NCBI RefSeq assembly: GCF_004348415.1
Contig: NZ_SMKI01000004.1
Coordinates: forward strand, 1 to 41,546
DNA length: 41,546 nt
From: Streptomyces hainanensis
GTDB taxonomy: Bacteria; Actinomycetota; Actinomycetes; Streptomycetales; Streptomycetaceae
Direction of reading: 5' to 3'
Shown: positions 1 to 9,505 of the stretch, piece after piece
Position numbering within the stretch: position 1 is the stretch's first letter
Layout: each line of letters opens with the position of its first letter
Translations under genes and position numbers: made by a program
Notes under the pieces: model-generated
The model's input: the letters and a program-made list of their open reading frames with translations, nothing else
The model's database searches: none
Told to the model about the DNA's origin: nothing

Positions 1-3000
1 GTGCCTGGTGGCTCTGGGCCCTCGGCCTCGCCATCGCCGCGAGCCGCACCACCAACCCGGTGCTGCTCGCCCTGGTGCTCGCTGGAAGGCGTAGGTGGGC
101 AGGTCGGTGTGGGTGGCGCCGGAGCCCTCGTAGGGGGCGCGGAGATCGACCGGGACGCCGTGCACGTGGAGTTCGGCCAGCGCGGTGACCAGGGTGGCGG
201 CCTCCGGACGGCCGGCCCTGGCGGTCGCCACCGCGAGCACCGACCCGGTCTCCTCCGGATCCTGCGGCAGGCAGCCGGGGGTGAGGGCGCTGAGCACGGC
301 GTCGGGGCCCAGTTCGAGATAGGCGCCGGTGCCCTCCCGGTGCAGTCGGCGCACCGCGTCGAGGAACCTGACCGGCTCCCGCACCTGGCGCACCCAGTAC
401 TCGGGTGCGCACAGCTCCCGCTCGCCCGCCGGCTCGCCGGTGAGGGTGGAGACCACGGCCAGGGCCGGGGAGTGGTAGGTGACGCCCCGCGCGACGTCGT
501 GGAAGGCGTCGAGCATGCCGTCCATGTGCGGCGAGTGGAAGGCGTGGCTGACCTCGAGACGCCGTGTCCGGTGGCCGGCCGCCGCCCACTCGGCGGCGAC
601 CCGCTCCACCTCGTCGGCGTCGCCGGCGATCACCGTCGCCAGCGGGCCGTTGACGGTGGCGACCGTGACCCGCCCCTCGGCCCCGGCCAGCGACTCGCGT
701 ACCTCGTCGGCGCCGGCGCGGATCGCGACCATGGCGCCGCCGGCCCGGCACGACTGCATCAACCGGCCGCGGGCGGCCACGAGCCGGCAGGCGTCGTCGA
801 GGGACCAGACGCCGGCGACATGGGCGGCGGTCAGCTCGCCGACCGAGTGGCCGGCCAGCAGGTCGGGGGTGAGCCCCCAGGACTCGACGAGCCGGAACAG
901 CGCCGTCTCGTAGGCGAACAGCGCGGGCTGGGTGTAGGCCGTGTGATGCAACCTGGCCGCGTCCTGGGAGCCCTCCTCGGCGAACATCACGTCCCGCAGC
1001 GGCCGTTCGAGCAGCGCGTCCATCCGGGCGCAGACCTCGTCCAGGGCGCGGGCGAACACCGGGTAGACGGCGTGCAGTTCACGCCCCATGCCGGGCCGTT
1101 GGCTGCCCTGGCCGGTGAACAGCACGGCCAGCCTGCCGTGCGGCCCGCCGTGCCGCAGCGCGGGCCGCACCGCGCCGCTGACCAGCCGGGGCGCCGGGCG
1201 GTCGGCGGCCAACGCGGCGAGCGCGCCGGCCAGTTGCTCCCGATCGGCGGCGACGGCGACCGCGCGGTGCTCGAACCTGGAACGCCCGGCCAGCGTGAAT
1301 CCGACGTCGAGGGGCGTCAGTTCCGGCCGCTCCGCCAGGTGGGCGGCGACGCGTGCGGCCTGCGCGCGCAGCGCGGCACCGGTACGTCCGGAGAGCACCA
1401 CGGGAACCGCCACGGTCGCCTCGGCCGGCTCCGCGTCCGGCGCCTCCTCGATCACCACGTGGGCGTTGGTGCCGCTGACCCCGAACGCGGAGACGGCGGC
1501 CCGGCGGGGGCGCCCCGAACGGCTCCAGGGCACCGGCTCCGTGAGCAGCCGCACCCGGCCGGCCGACCAGTCGACGTGCGGCGAGGGCTCGGTGACGTGC
1601 AGCGTCCTTGGCAGCACGCCGTGCCGCATCGCCTCCACCATCTTGATGACCCCGGCGACGCCGGCGGCGGCCTGCGGATGGCCGATGTTGGACTTGAGCG
1701 AGCCGAGGTGGAGCGGCCGTTCGGCCGGCCGGTCCTGCCCGTAGGTGGCGATCAGGGCCTGGGCCTCGATGGGATCGCCGAGCGCCGTGCCGGTGCCGTG
1801 CGCCTCCACGGCGTCGACGTCGGTCGGCCGCAGCCCGGCGTTGGCCAGGGTCTGCCGGATCAGCCGCTGCTGGGACGGGCCGTTGGGGGCGGTGAGGCCG
1901 TTGCTCGCGCCGTCCTGGTTGATGGCGGTGCCGCGCACCAGGCCCAGCACCCGGTGCCCGTTGCGCCGCGCGTCGGAGAGCCGTTCGAGCAGCAGCACCG
2001 CGGCGCCCTCGGCCCAGCCGGTGCCGTCGGCGTCCGCGGCGAACGCCTTGCAGCGGCCGTCCGGGGCGAGGCCGCGCTTCCTGCTGAACTCCAGCAGCAT
2101 GCCGGGCGTGGACATCAGCGTGACGCCGCCGGCCAGCGCCAGATCGGCCTCTCCCGTGCGCAGGGCCTGGCCGGCCAGGTGGACGGCGACCAGCGACGAC
2201 GAACACTGGGTGTCGACGGTGAGTGCCGGGCCCTCGAAGCCGAACGTGTAGGCGACGCGCCCCGCCATCACGCCCAGGGCGTTGCCGGTGAGCATCTGGC
2301 CCTGCGCCTCCGCCGGCGCCTCGTGCCAGGCCGGGCCGTAGTCCTGGAGGGAGACGCCGGCGAACACGCCGGTGCGGGAGCCGCGCAGCGTGGCCGGGTC
2401 GATCCCGGCGCGCTCCACCGCCTCCCAGGAGATCTCCAGCAGCAGCCGCTGCTGCGGGTCGAGGGCCCTGGCCTCCCGCGGGCCGATCCCGAAGAAGGCC
2501 GGGTCGAACTGGTCGATGCCGGGCAGGAATCCGCCGTGCCGGGTGTAGGCCGTGCCGTGCCGCTCGGGGTCCGGGTCGTAGAGCGCGTCCAGGTCCCAGC
2601 CGCGGTCCTCGGGCAGCCCCGCGATGGCGTCCCGGCCCTCGTCGACGAGCCGCCACAGCGCGTCGGGCGAGTCCGCGCCGCCGGGCAGCCGGCAGGCGGA
2701 GCCCACGATGGCGATCGGCTCCCGGTCCGCGACGGGCGGCGCGGCGTGGGCGGCGCCGGCCGCCTCCGCGCCGGCCTGGGCTGGGGTGCCGAGCAGCCGC
2801 GAACGCAGGTACTCGGCGACCGCCAGCGGGCTGGGGTGGTCGAAGAAGAGCGTGGCGGGCAGGTCGAGCCCGGTGGCCTCCGCGAGGCCGTCCCGCAACC
2901 GCCCGGCCACCTCCCGGTAGACGCCGAGCCGGCGCCAGGGCGTGGCCGGGTCGACCGCCGAGGAGTCCGCCCGGCCCGTCGCCGTCGCCACCTGTCCGGC

Positions 3001-3084
3001 GATCAGCGCGAGCAGCGCCTCGTGCCACGCCGAGTCCGGCAGAGCGGTGAGCCGACTGCTCCAGTTTCCCTCGGTTTCCGGCAT
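1..3084 (-). CDS. Modular type I polyketide synthase, N-terminal part (ACP-like, KS, AT), cut at the window edge
   Basis: Polyketide chain-extending enzyme. The start is ATG at 3084 with GGAGAG upstream. Residues 20-97 resemble an acyl carrier protein ([20 protein letters not shown]), but the usual GxDSL phosphopantetheine motif reads LGVYRE, so no serine is available. The ketosynthase spans about 121-545, with Cys294 in VDTQCSSS (usually TACSSS), His429 in VEAHGTG and His469 in NIGHP. The acyltransferase spans about 650-950, with GHSVGE (Ser747) and HAFH (847-850), the signature of malonyl-CoA selection. The sequence ends at the post-AT LPTYAFQ (residues 995-1001, base 82). The last 27 codons stay open but no longer resemble a PKS. 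Reductive domains and the downstream ACP are not visible. It reads leftwards and stands apart from the sugar operon. Confidence 0.9.
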   Translation of the reverse strand, partial: MPETEGNWSSRLTALPDSAWHEALLALIAGQVATATGRADSSAVDPATPWRRLGVYREVAGRLRDGLAEATGLDLPATLFFDHPSPLAVAEYLRSRLLGTPAQAGAEAAGAAHAAPPVADREPIAIVGSACRLPGGADSPDALWRLVDEGRDAIAGLPEDRGWDLDALYDPDPERHGTAYTRHGGFLPGIDQFDPAFFGIGPREARALDPQQRLLLEISWEAVERAGIDPATLRGSRTGVFAGVSLQDYGPAWHEAPAEAQGQMLTGNALGVMAGRVAYTFGFEGPALTVDTQCSSSLVAVHLAGQALRTGEADLALAGGVTLMSTPGMLLEFSRKRGLAPDGRCKAFAADADGTGWAEGAAVLLLERLSDARRNGHRVLGLVRGTAINQDGASNGLTAPNGPSQQRLIRQTLANAGLRPTDVDAVEAHGTGTALGDPIEAQALIATYGQDRPAERPLHLGSLKSNIGHPQAAAGVAGVIKMVEAMRHGVLPRTLHVTEPSPHVDWSAGRVRLLTEPVPWSRSGRPRRAAVSAFGVSGTNAHVVIEEAPDAEPAEATVAVPVVLSGRTGAALRAQAARVAAHLAERPELTPLDVGFTLAGRSRFEHRAVAVAADREQLAGALAALAADRPAPRLVSGAVRPALRHGGPHGRLAVLFTGQGSQRPGMGRELHAVYPVFARALDEVCARMDALLERPLRDVMFAEEGSQDAARLHHTAYTQPALFAYETALFRLVESWGLTPDLLAGHSVGELTAAHVAGVWSLDDACRLVAARGRLMQSCRAGGAMVAIRAGADEVRESLAGAEGRVTVATVNGPLATVIAGDADEVERVAAEWAAAGHRTRRLEVSHAFHSPHMDGMLDAFHDVARGVTYHSPALAVVSTLTGEPAGERELCAPEYWVRQVREPVRFLDAVRRLHREGTGAYLELGPDAVLSALTPGCLPQDPEETGSVLAVATARAGRPEAATLVTALAELHVHGVPVDLRAPYEGSGATHTDLPTYAFQRAPGRAAPGWWCGSRRWRGRGPRATRH
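3..83 (+). pseudogene. Fragment of an EcfT/CbiQ energy-coupling-factor transporter membrane gene
   Basis: Frame 3 of the plus strand reads [20 protein letters not shown] followed by LLALVLA, which I recognise as the N-terminal membrane segment of actinobacterial EcfT/CbiQ (energy-coupling factor transmembrane subunit). The match stops at about base 83, exactly where the polyketide synthase on the opposite strand loses its family resemblance. No start or stop is visible. It is either the broken end of a real neighbouring gene after rearrangement or an assembly chimera at a sequence end. The identification rests on remembered family sequence, not on a search. Confidence 0.65.
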
Positions 3085-3181
3085 GGCGAATTTCTCTCCA
3101 GGGGCTTGTGAAGTGCTGGTGCAAATTCCGCGCACTGTGGATGCAGGAGGTAATGACACTCCTGTGACCTGCGGAGTTGGC

Positions 3182-3211
3182 AGCCTAAGCGGAATCGAGC
3201 GAGCTTGTCGA
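3182..3211 (-). promoter_or_regulatory. Possible promoter of the polyketide synthase gene
   Basis: On the minus strand TCGACA (3211-3206) and TAGGCT (3187-3182) are separated by 18 bases, about 100 bases before the ATG at 3084. This is a loose match to a housekeeping-type -35/-10 pair. The rest of 3085-3339 shows no gene I can support. Confidence 0.25.
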
Positions 3212-3339
3212 ACCGGCCCCGTGAATTCGCCGTAAATTCAGTTGTCATGGAGGATGAGGGTGATTCATGTGTGACTTCCACAGGATTTCAAGAATTCCGG
3301 CGGGTGGCCACGCCGGGTCCACAGCCTCCTTGCCGGACC

Positions 3340-3374
3340 ACCCCGCCGCGGCCCGTAATCGCCCGCGGCGGGGT
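3340..3374 (-). terminator. Hairpin terminator after the arabinofuranoside operon
   Basis: Perfect 12-base arms (3340-3351 ACCCCGCCGCGG; 3363-3374 CCGCGGCGGGGT) flank an 11-base loop, starting 13 bases past the stop codon at 3387. No U-tract follows, which is usual for actinobacterial terminators. Confidence 0.7.
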
Positions 3375-3386
3375 GTCGTTCCCACG

Positions 3387-6300
3387 TCAGGCGCCGGCGA
3401 GCACCGTCACGGCGGCGGTCGCCCCGACGCCGGTGCCGGCCACCGCGCCGGCGACGGTGAAGGTGCCGGGCCGGGCGTAGCGGTCGGGTGGGATCTCGTC
3501 CCAGTCGACCGGCACGGCGCTGTCCCGGGAGCCGTCGTTGTAGGTCGCGGTCACCGTCTCCGGCAGGTCGGGCGCCACCCCGGCCAGGGTGCGCAGCCGC
3601 TCCTCGGCGACGCTGGTGATCTCCACCGCCCCGGTGACCCGCACCCAGACGGTGGCCGAGACGGTGAGCGGCGGCGACTCCGTCAGGCCGGCCACCCGCA
3701 CACTGGTGCCGCCCTGGGAGACCTGCTCCTCGGTGAGCGGCTGCCACCCGACGGCGGCCGAGGCGGTGGTGCCGTCCGGGTACACCAGCGTGACCCGCTC
3801 CGGCAGTTCGGGCACCACGCCGGGGGAGGTCGGCACGTGCACGGGGCGGATCTCCTCGGGCGCCTGGGCGTACACCTTCCACTCCTGGACCCCGAGCGCC
3901 AGGTTGGGATGGCCGGTGAGCACGGCCCGCAGCCGGGTGGTGGTCACCGGGTCGAAGCCCGTGGCGTTGTACGCGTTCTCGGCCGTGCCGTAGCCGGTCG
4001 GGTCGCTCACCTGCCGCCAGCCCGAGCCGTCCCACCACTCGATGACCCACGACCGCGGCACGCCGACGCCGTCGGCGGCGCCCGGCTGGGCGTCACGGAA
4101 GAAGTACATGTCCGAGCCGTCCACCCGCACCGGTTCCGGCCATTGGTACTCCACCCACTGGGTGCCCTTCTGCGGCCAGGTGCCCCACCGCGGGCTGTCA
4201 CCCGACGAGGTCGGCTCCCGGCCGTCGTTCACCGCCGCCACGGACTCCCAGCCCGAGGTGTACGAGGCGCTCGGGGTCGCCGCCGGGGCCACGTTGACCC
4301 GGCCGGCGGCCGCGCCCTCGGTGGTCACCACCACGTCGCTCGTCGACCGCCGCTCCCCGTCGTCGGCGGTCAGCCGCAGCCGGTACGTCCCGGCCTCGGA
4401 GAACCGCGCCACCGTCGTCGCCGCCGTCGGGTCCTCGAAGATCGCCACCCCGTCCGCCGGCGCCGCCACCACGTCCCAGCGGGCGGTCAGGGTCCCGGAC
4501 GGCCGCGCGTCGTCCTTGACCACGCCCACCAGCCGGGCCGCGCCGGCCATGGCGTACCCGGGGTCCTGCCAGGCCCTGACCCCGGGCGGCTCGTTGGGCA
4601 CGTCCGCGCCGCCGGCGCCGGTGGCGAACGCCTGGATCTCCTTGAGGCCGCCGCTGTGCCCCGGCTGGTGCGTCATGACCACCCGGAGCCCGGTGGTCGT
4701 CACCTCGTCGAAGCGCACCTCGTTCAGGTTGGCGCGCGGCACCGTCGGGGCGCGCACCGCGGACTCCACGTCCCGCCACTGTCCGCCGCCGTCCCGGTAC
4801 TGGACGGTGTACATGGCGGGTTCGGCGTAGCCGCCGGCCCGTTTGTCGCTGGCGAAGTGGAGCCGCAGCGCGTCGACGTCGACCGGCTCGCCGAAGTCCA
4901 GCGCCAGCCAGTCCTCCGGGTCGCCCGAGCCGGCGGCGCCCCAGAACGGCTCGTTGATGGTGAAGCCGTCCACGGCCGCCGAGGCCGGCCGGCCGGACGC
5001 CTGGTGCGAGGCGCTGACCGTCGCGCCCTCCGCCAGGTTCCGTGTCTCCTCGGAGACGGTCACGTCGCGCCCGGCCTTGGCGAACACGTCGGTGACCCGG
5101 TCGTCCGCGTCGAAGACCACCTCGTCGGGGGCGGCCAGCTCCGCGGTGGTGGCGGCGATCACCTCGCCACCGCCCTCGGGGAACGTCACCCCGCCCGTCT
5201 CCGGGTCGTACACCAGGTGCGTCAACGCGTCGACGGTGAAGGCGCGTTCGCCGTCGAGGAAGACGGAGTAGCCCTCGGGCACCGCGGTGCCGTACGGGCG
5301 GTCGCCGTCACCCGGCTCGTCCCACACCACGGCCAGGTCCGTGCCGCGGTAGTTGATGTCGGTCACCGCGAACGACGGCCAGTCGATGTCGATCGGCCAC
5401 AGCTCGACCAGGTCGTCGGAGCGCGGCTGGAAGCCCATCGCGTCCTCGATCACCGTCCAGTTGGTGGTGCCGAGGATGGTGTGGTGGATCCAGGAGCGGT
5501 AGCCGATGTCCTGCGGGTCGGCGCTGCCGTCGGCCCAGAACTCGTTCTGGTCGGGCCAGTTGTTGTCGCCGTCGATGTAGTGGGCCCAGGCGTTCCAGGA
5601 GAGCAGCCTGGCGTACCAGTCGTTGTCGATGTACTCGCTCGGGTAGTGGCGCAGCACCGAGGCCAGGAACCGGAACGTCACCGTGGAGTTGATGACGGAG
5701 AAGTTGTTGCTGCCCGGGTGTCCCTGCTCCGCGGCCTCCCGCTTGTCGGCCTGGTTCGCCGTGAAGAACGGGAAGATCGGGTACTCGTCGGCGTCCGCCC
5801 ACAGCCGCAGCGCCTCCAGGTACCGCGGGTCCTCGTCGGGCGTCGGCATCAGCCCGACCGAGTACGGGTAGTAGTTGTTGATCTCCTTCCACGGCACCAG
5901 GTCGCCCGAGGCGACGTGCCGGTGCTGGATCAGGCGCTCCTCGTCGTTCCACAGGTACTCGAGCACGCCGTCCCGCACCCGCTCGGCGACCGCCCGCATC
6001 TCGTCCTCCGCCGCGTCCTCGCCGAGCTGCGCGTAGGCGTCGGCGGCGGCCAGCGCGTTGCTGTAGACGTAGGCGGACTCGGCGCGGTCCAGGTTGCCGG
6101 GACGCCAGTCGAACGACACCGCGTCGGCGTCGTTGCCGGTCATCGCGCCCCAGTCGTACTCGATCAGGCCGTTGCCGTCCGTGTCGTAGGCGTCGAGCTG
6201 CCCGCGCACGTCGGCCGCCGCGTACTGGGCGAGGTTCCGCACCACGCCCTCGGGCCCGCCGTGCACCTGGTAGGAGTCCCAGGCGGACTCCGAGAGGTAC

Positions 6301-7532
6301 TGGGTGTAGCTGTTCGACCAGTTCTCCGGATCACCCGGGTTGTCGGTGTAGCGGTCGTTGCGGGACACCTCGCCCGCCGACACCCAGGGCCCGTACGAGT
6401 AGACCGGATCCCGCAGGTACTTGAGGTCGTCGACGAACATGCCGGTCGTCAGCACGATGGCGTTGTTGTAGCCGAGTACCCCCTCCATCGAGGTGGGGAA
6501 CTGGTAGTCGCCGCCCGGGATGTCGGCGTCGAGGTAGTTGTAACGCAGCAGCCACCAGCGGTAGTACAGCGTCTTCTCGATGTCGTCGTCCGGGATGTCG
6601 ATGTACGGCAGGTTCTCCACCCACCAGCTGTTGTAGTGCCGCACGTGCCCGGCGAACGCGGCGGCCGGCGAGGCGTCCCCGACCGCGTCGTACGCGGCCC
6701 GCGAGTCGGCGATCTCGTCGGTGACGAAGCCCAGCTGCACCTTGGTGGTGGCCGACCCGCCGGCCGGCAGGTCCAGCGTGCCGGTCAGGGCCGCGCCGCC
6801 CGGGGTCAGGCCGTCGCCTGACAGCCGCGGGTAGAGGGTGGTGAGGTTGTTGCGGGCCGGCACGGTGCCGGTCAGCTCCGCGCCGTCGGCCGTGGTGGCG
6901 TAGGGCGAGACGGCCCGCACCCCGACCTGCCGGGCGGCCGAACCGGTGTTGGTCACCTGGAGGTTGGTCACCGCCACGTTCGCCTCGGTGATGAACTTCG
7001 TCTGGACCACCCGCAGTCCACCGCCGGTGAACTCGCTGCGCCAGTGACTGGGCGTCTGGACCCGCTGCCCGACGTTCTCGGTGAGCCGGACGTCCTGGCC
7101 GCCGGCGTTCAGGGTGATCGTGTAGGCGGCGCGGTTGTCGATGCTCTCCCAGTAGGCGACGCTGCCGCCGAAGCCCAGCCGCGACGGGTCGTGTTCCTTC
7201 ATGAAGACGGCGCGGCCCCGGGTGAACAGCCAGTCGCCCGCCGGGTCGGCGCCGCGCCTGGCCAGCATCCGGTCCATCCAGAAGCTGGTGCCGTCGCCGG
7301 CGGCCAGGTCCGCCTCGTACTGCGCCCGGAGGGTGCCGGTGACGGCGAACCCCTCGGACAGCTCGGGCACGGGCTCGGCCGAGCCGCCGAACTCCGGGTA
7401 GCCGATCGCGTCGTTGTCCGCGGCGGCCGGCGCGACGCCGGCCGGATTCAGCGTCAACGCCATGACGAGGGCGGCGGTCAGGACCGCGCCGCGTCGCCCT
7501 CTGCGGTGCCCTCTTCGGTGCCGGAAACGCAT
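3387..7532 (-). CDS. Secreted MGH1-like glycoside hydrolase with two discoidin and three Ig-like domains
   Basis: A 1381-residue secreted glycosidase, probably the extracellular partner of GH127 next door. The start ATG at 7532 has an ideal AGGAGG six bases upstream and lies 55 bases inside the GH127 gene, so the two are coupled. Residues 1-38 form an Arg-rich signal peptide ending APAAA. A beta-sandwich (about 55-285) precedes an (alpha/alpha)6 catalytic region (about 290-730) of the MGH1/GH63-like type, with WWLLRYNYLDADIPGG and many acidic/aromatic stretches. Then come a beta domain, F5/8-type C (832-970), a PKD/Ig-like domain (980-1072), a second F5/8-type C (1078-1224), and two Big_4-type repeats (1232-1297, 1302-1377). 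The discoidin domains suggest attachment to polysaccharide. The exact GH family (GH142 or an unclassified relative) and the substrate are not settled by motifs; a link to beta-L-arabinofuranosides is inferred from the neighbours. Confidence 0.85.
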   Translation of the reverse strand: MRFRHRRGHRRGRRGAVLTAALVMALTLNPAGVAPAAADNDAIGYPEFGGSAEPVPELSEGFAVTGTLRAQYEADLAAGDGTSFWMDRMLARRGADPAGDWLFTRGRAVFMKEHDPSRLGFGGSVAYWESIDNRAAYTITLNAGGQDVRLTENVGQRVQTPSHWRSEFTGGGLRVVQTKFITEANVAVTNLQVTNTGSAARQVGVRAVSPYATTADGAELTGTVPARNNLTTLYPRLSGDGLTPGGAALTGTLDLPAGGSATTKVQLGFVTDEIADSRAAYDAVGDASPAAAFAGHVRHYNSWWVENLPYIDIPDDDIEKTLYYRWWLLRYNYLDADIPGGDYQFPTSMEGVLGYNNAIVLTTGMFVDDLKYLRDPVYSYGPWVSAGEVSRNDRYTDNPGDPENWSNSYTQYLSESAWDSYQVHGGPEGVVRNLAQYAAADVRGQLDAYDTDGNGLIEYDWGAMTGNDADAVSFDWRPGNLDRAESAYVYSNALAAADAYAQLGEDAAEDEMRAVAERVRDGVLEYLWNDEERLIQHRHVASGDLVPWKEINNYYPYSVGLMPTPDEDPRYLEALRLWADADEYPIFPFFTANQADKREAAEQGHPGSNNFSVINSTVTFRFLASVLRHYPSEYIDNDWYARLLSWNAWAHYIDGDNNWPDQNEFWADGSADPQDIGYRSWIHHTILGTTNWTVIEDAMGFQPRSDDLVELWPIDIDWPSFAVTDINYRGTDLAVVWDEPGDGDRPYGTAVPEGYSVFLDGERAFTVDALTHLVYDPETGGVTFPEGGGEVIAATTAELAAPDEVVFDADDRVTDVFAKAGRDVTVSEETRNLAEGATVSASHQASGRPASAAVDGFTINEPFWGAAGSGDPEDWLALDFGEPVDVDALRLHFASDKRAGGYAEPAMYTVQYRDGGGQWRDVESAVRAPTVPRANLNEVRFDEVTTTGLRVVMTHQPGHSGGLKEIQAFATGAGGADVPNEPPGVRAWQDPGYAMAGAARLVGVVKDDARPSGTLTARWDVVAAPADGVAIFEDPTAATTVARFSEAGTYRLRLTADDGERRSTSDVVVTTEGAAAGRVNVAPAATPSASYTSGWESVAAVNDGREPTSSGDSPRWGTWPQKGTQWVEYQWPEPVRVDGSDMYFFRDAQPGAADGVGVPRSWVIEWWDGSGWRQVSDPTGYGTAENAYNATGFDPVTTTRLRAVLTGHPNLALGVQEWKVYAQAPEEIRPVHVPTSPGVVPELPERVTLVYPDGTTASAAVGWQPLTEEQVSQGGTSVRVAGLTESPPLTVSATVWVRVTGAVEITSVAEERLRTLAGVAPDLPETVTATYNDGSRDSAVPVDWDEIPPDRYARPGTFTVAGAVAGTGVGATAAVTVLAGA

Positions 7533-9505
7533 CGCGTACCTCCTCGGTCGGGGTCCCTGGCCGGCAGCCAGACCCGCATGGTGGAGGGGCCTCGGTTGGC
7601 CCAGGAGTGGTAGGGCACGAGGACGGCGCGGAAGCCGTCCTCGGCGGGGGCCCGTGGCGCGTCGGGCCCTTGGTGCGGGGGATAGGGCCAGGCCAGGTCC
7701 GCGGCGCCGGCCAGCTCGGCCCGGACCACGACCCGGCCGTTCTCGTCCGCCGGCGGAACCCGGGGGTCGACGCGCAGCGCGTCGACCTCGTGGCCCGGCG
7801 GCAGGTCGACGGACTCGGCGCACAGCACCAGCGGACCCCGTTCCACGGCGAGCGTGCCGCGCACCGCGTCGATCCTCGGATCGGGTGCCACCCAGCGGGG
7901 CGCCATGGGCAGCGCGAGCCGCACCTCGTCCCCGGGACGGAACTCCCGGGTGACGGCGGCGACCCCGGGGGCGACCGGCCGGCCCGCGCCGTCCGGTGCG
8001 GTCAACACCGCCCCGGCGCGGGCCCACTCGGGCACCCGGAGGGAGAGGGTGACCGGGCCGCCCGGCGCCTCGGTGACCTGCACCGACACCGTGCCGTCGA
8101 CCGGATAGCCGGTGGCGACCCGAAGGCGGAGCCGGCGGCCGTCGGGGAGCGCCGCCGTCAACTCGGCGTCCGCGTACTGGTGCAGCTGCACCCCCGTCTC
8201 GTCCGTGGTCGCCAGATAGCCGCCGAGGCTGGCCAGCAGCCGGGCCACGTTGGTCGGGCAGCAGGAGACCGCGAACCACGGCGCGCGCAGCCCCGACGCG
8301 GCGCGCGGGCTGGCCGCCTCGGGGTCGGGAACCGTCGAACGGCCGCGCCGGTGCAGGGTGTTGGTGTAGAAGAACGACCGGCCGTCCTCGGCCGGCGAGG
8401 CCGCGACGACGTTGAACAGCGTGCGCTCGGCCAGGTCGGCGAAGCGCGGCTGACCGGTGGCGAGCAGCAGCCGCCAGGCCAGCATCACGGAGGCCACGCC
8501 GGCGCACGTCTCGCAGTAGCTGCGGTCGGGCGGCAGCTGGAAGTCCTCGCCGAACGACTCGTCCAGGTGGTGCGAGCCCATCCCGCCGGTGAGATAGGTG
8601 CGGCGCGCCACCGTCGCCTCCCACTGGCGGACGACCGCCGCCAGCAGCTCGTCGTCGCCGGTCTCCACCGCCACGTCCACGGCGCCGGCCGCCAGGTAGA
8701 GCGCGCGCACCGCGTGGCCCCGGAACACCGTGGCCGCCCGGAGCGGCACGTCGTCCTGGAAGTAGCCGGCGCCGAACTCGGCGCGGCGCAGGGCTCCGTG
8801 GCCGCGGCGGTCGAGGAACAGCGCCGCCTGGTCCAGGTAGCGCTGCTCGCCGGTCTCCCTGGCCAGCTCGACCAGGGCCGGCTCGATCTCCGGATGGCCG
8901 CACAGGCCGGGGCCCGGCGCGTCCGCGCCGAACGTGTCGCAGACGTGGTCGGCCAACCGGCGGGCGACCCCGACCAGCGGGCCGCCGCCCGACCTGGCCT
9001 GGGCCACCCCGGCCTGGATCAGGTGGCCCGCGCAGTACAGCTCGTGCCCCCACTCCAGGTCGCTGTAGCGCGGGGCCTGTCCCGCGCGGCCGAAGGCCGT
9101 GCCCAGATAGCCGTCCGGCTCCTGGGCGGCGGCCACCAGCGCCGCCACCCCGGCGGCGTCCGCCGGCGGGACGCCGCCCGGGCGGGCCCGCTCCCAGGCG
9201 GCGGCCTCCAGCAGCTTGTACGCCTCGGAGTCGGCGAACTCACGGCCCCGCCGGTCCCGGGCGATCCGGCCGCCGGCCGCCGCCCGGAAGTTGTCGAGCC
9301 AGCCCTCCCGCCCCATCCACCGCAGGCAGTGCCCGAGCGTCGCCCGCGCGTTGACGTCCTGCCCACGGCCCCAGAAACCGCCGGTGATCCGGACGTCGGC
9401 GAGCGACAGCGGGCGCAGCCGGCCCGTGGTGGGCAGCACCGGTGCACTCACGGTCATCGGGTCGGTCATCGGGTCGGTCATCGGGTCCGTCATCGGGTCC
9501 GTCAT
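7478..9505 (-). CDS. GH127 beta-L-arabinofuranosidase (HypBA1-like)
   Basis: Removes terminal beta-L-arabinofuranosyl residues from imported oligosaccharides; no signal peptide is present, so it acts in the cytoplasm. The GH127 zinc-cysteine site is complete: Glu332 and Cys334 (YCETCAG), Cys415-Cys416 (SCCPTN). These align with Glu338, Cys340, Cys417 and Cys418 of bifidobacterial HypBA1, where Cys417 is the nucleophile. The general acid probably corresponds to Glu316 in LDESFGED. Length is 675 residues, usual for the family. The first ATG (9505) overlaps the permease stop as ATGA, giving translational coupling. The N-terminus is a four-fold MTDP repeat that supplies five in-frame ATGs (9505, 9493, 9481, 9469, 9457), so the real start is uncertain. 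The 3' end overlaps the next gene by 55 bases. Confidence 0.92.
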   Translation of the reverse strand: MTDPMTDPMTDPMTDPMTVSAPVLPTTGRLRPLSLADVRITGGFWGRGQDVNARATLGHCLRWMGREGWLDNFRAAAGGRIARDRRGREFADSEAYKLLEAAAWERARPGGVPPADAAGVAALVAAAQEPDGYLGTAFGRAGQAPRYSDLEWGHELYCAGHLIQAGVAQARSGGGPLVGVARRLADHVCDTFGADAPGPGLCGHPEIEPALVELARETGEQRYLDQAALFLDRRGHGALRRAEFGAGYFQDDVPLRAATVFRGHAVRALYLAAGAVDVAVETGDDELLAAVVRQWEATVARRTYLTGGMGSHHLDESFGEDFQLPPDRSYCETCAGVASVMLAWRLLLATGQPRFADLAERTLFNVVAASPAEDGRSFFYTNTLHRRGRSTVPDPEAASPRAASGLRAPWFAVSCCPTNVARLLASLGGYLATTDETGVQLHQYADAELTAALPDGRRLRLRVATGYPVDGTVSVQVTEAPGGPVTLSLRVPEWARAGAVLTAPDGAGRPVAPGVAAVTREFRPGDEVRLALPMAPRWVAPDPRIDAVRGTLAVERGPLVLCAESVDLPPGHEVDALRVDPRVPPADENGRVVVRAELAGAADLAWPYPPHQGPDAPRAPAEDGFRAVLVPYHSWANRGPSTMRVWLPARDPDRGGTRCVSGTEEGTAEGDAARS
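9458..9505 (-). repeat. Four tandem 12-base repeats at the start of the GH127 gene
   Basis: Minus strand: two copies of ATGACGGACCCG then two of ATGACCGACCCG, followed by another ATGACC. Each unit encodes MTDP and carries its own ATG, so copy-number change would alter the N-terminus without changing frame. Confidence 0.95.

Noticed and set aside
1..3111. Long open frame on the plus strand opposite the polyketide synthase
   Set aside because: The translation is Gly/Arg/His-rich low-complexity text with no family motif, as expected for the complement of GC-rich codons. The minus strand carries all PKS motifs.
7533..9053. Upstream extension of the secreted MGH1-like gene to 9053
   Set aside because: The extra 500 codons are an out-of-frame shadow of GH127. 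A strong AGGAGG and a signal peptide begin at 7532.
9458..9505. Short tandem repeats considered as a CRISPR-like array
   Set aside because: Units are contiguous 12-mers without spacers and lie in frame in a coding region.
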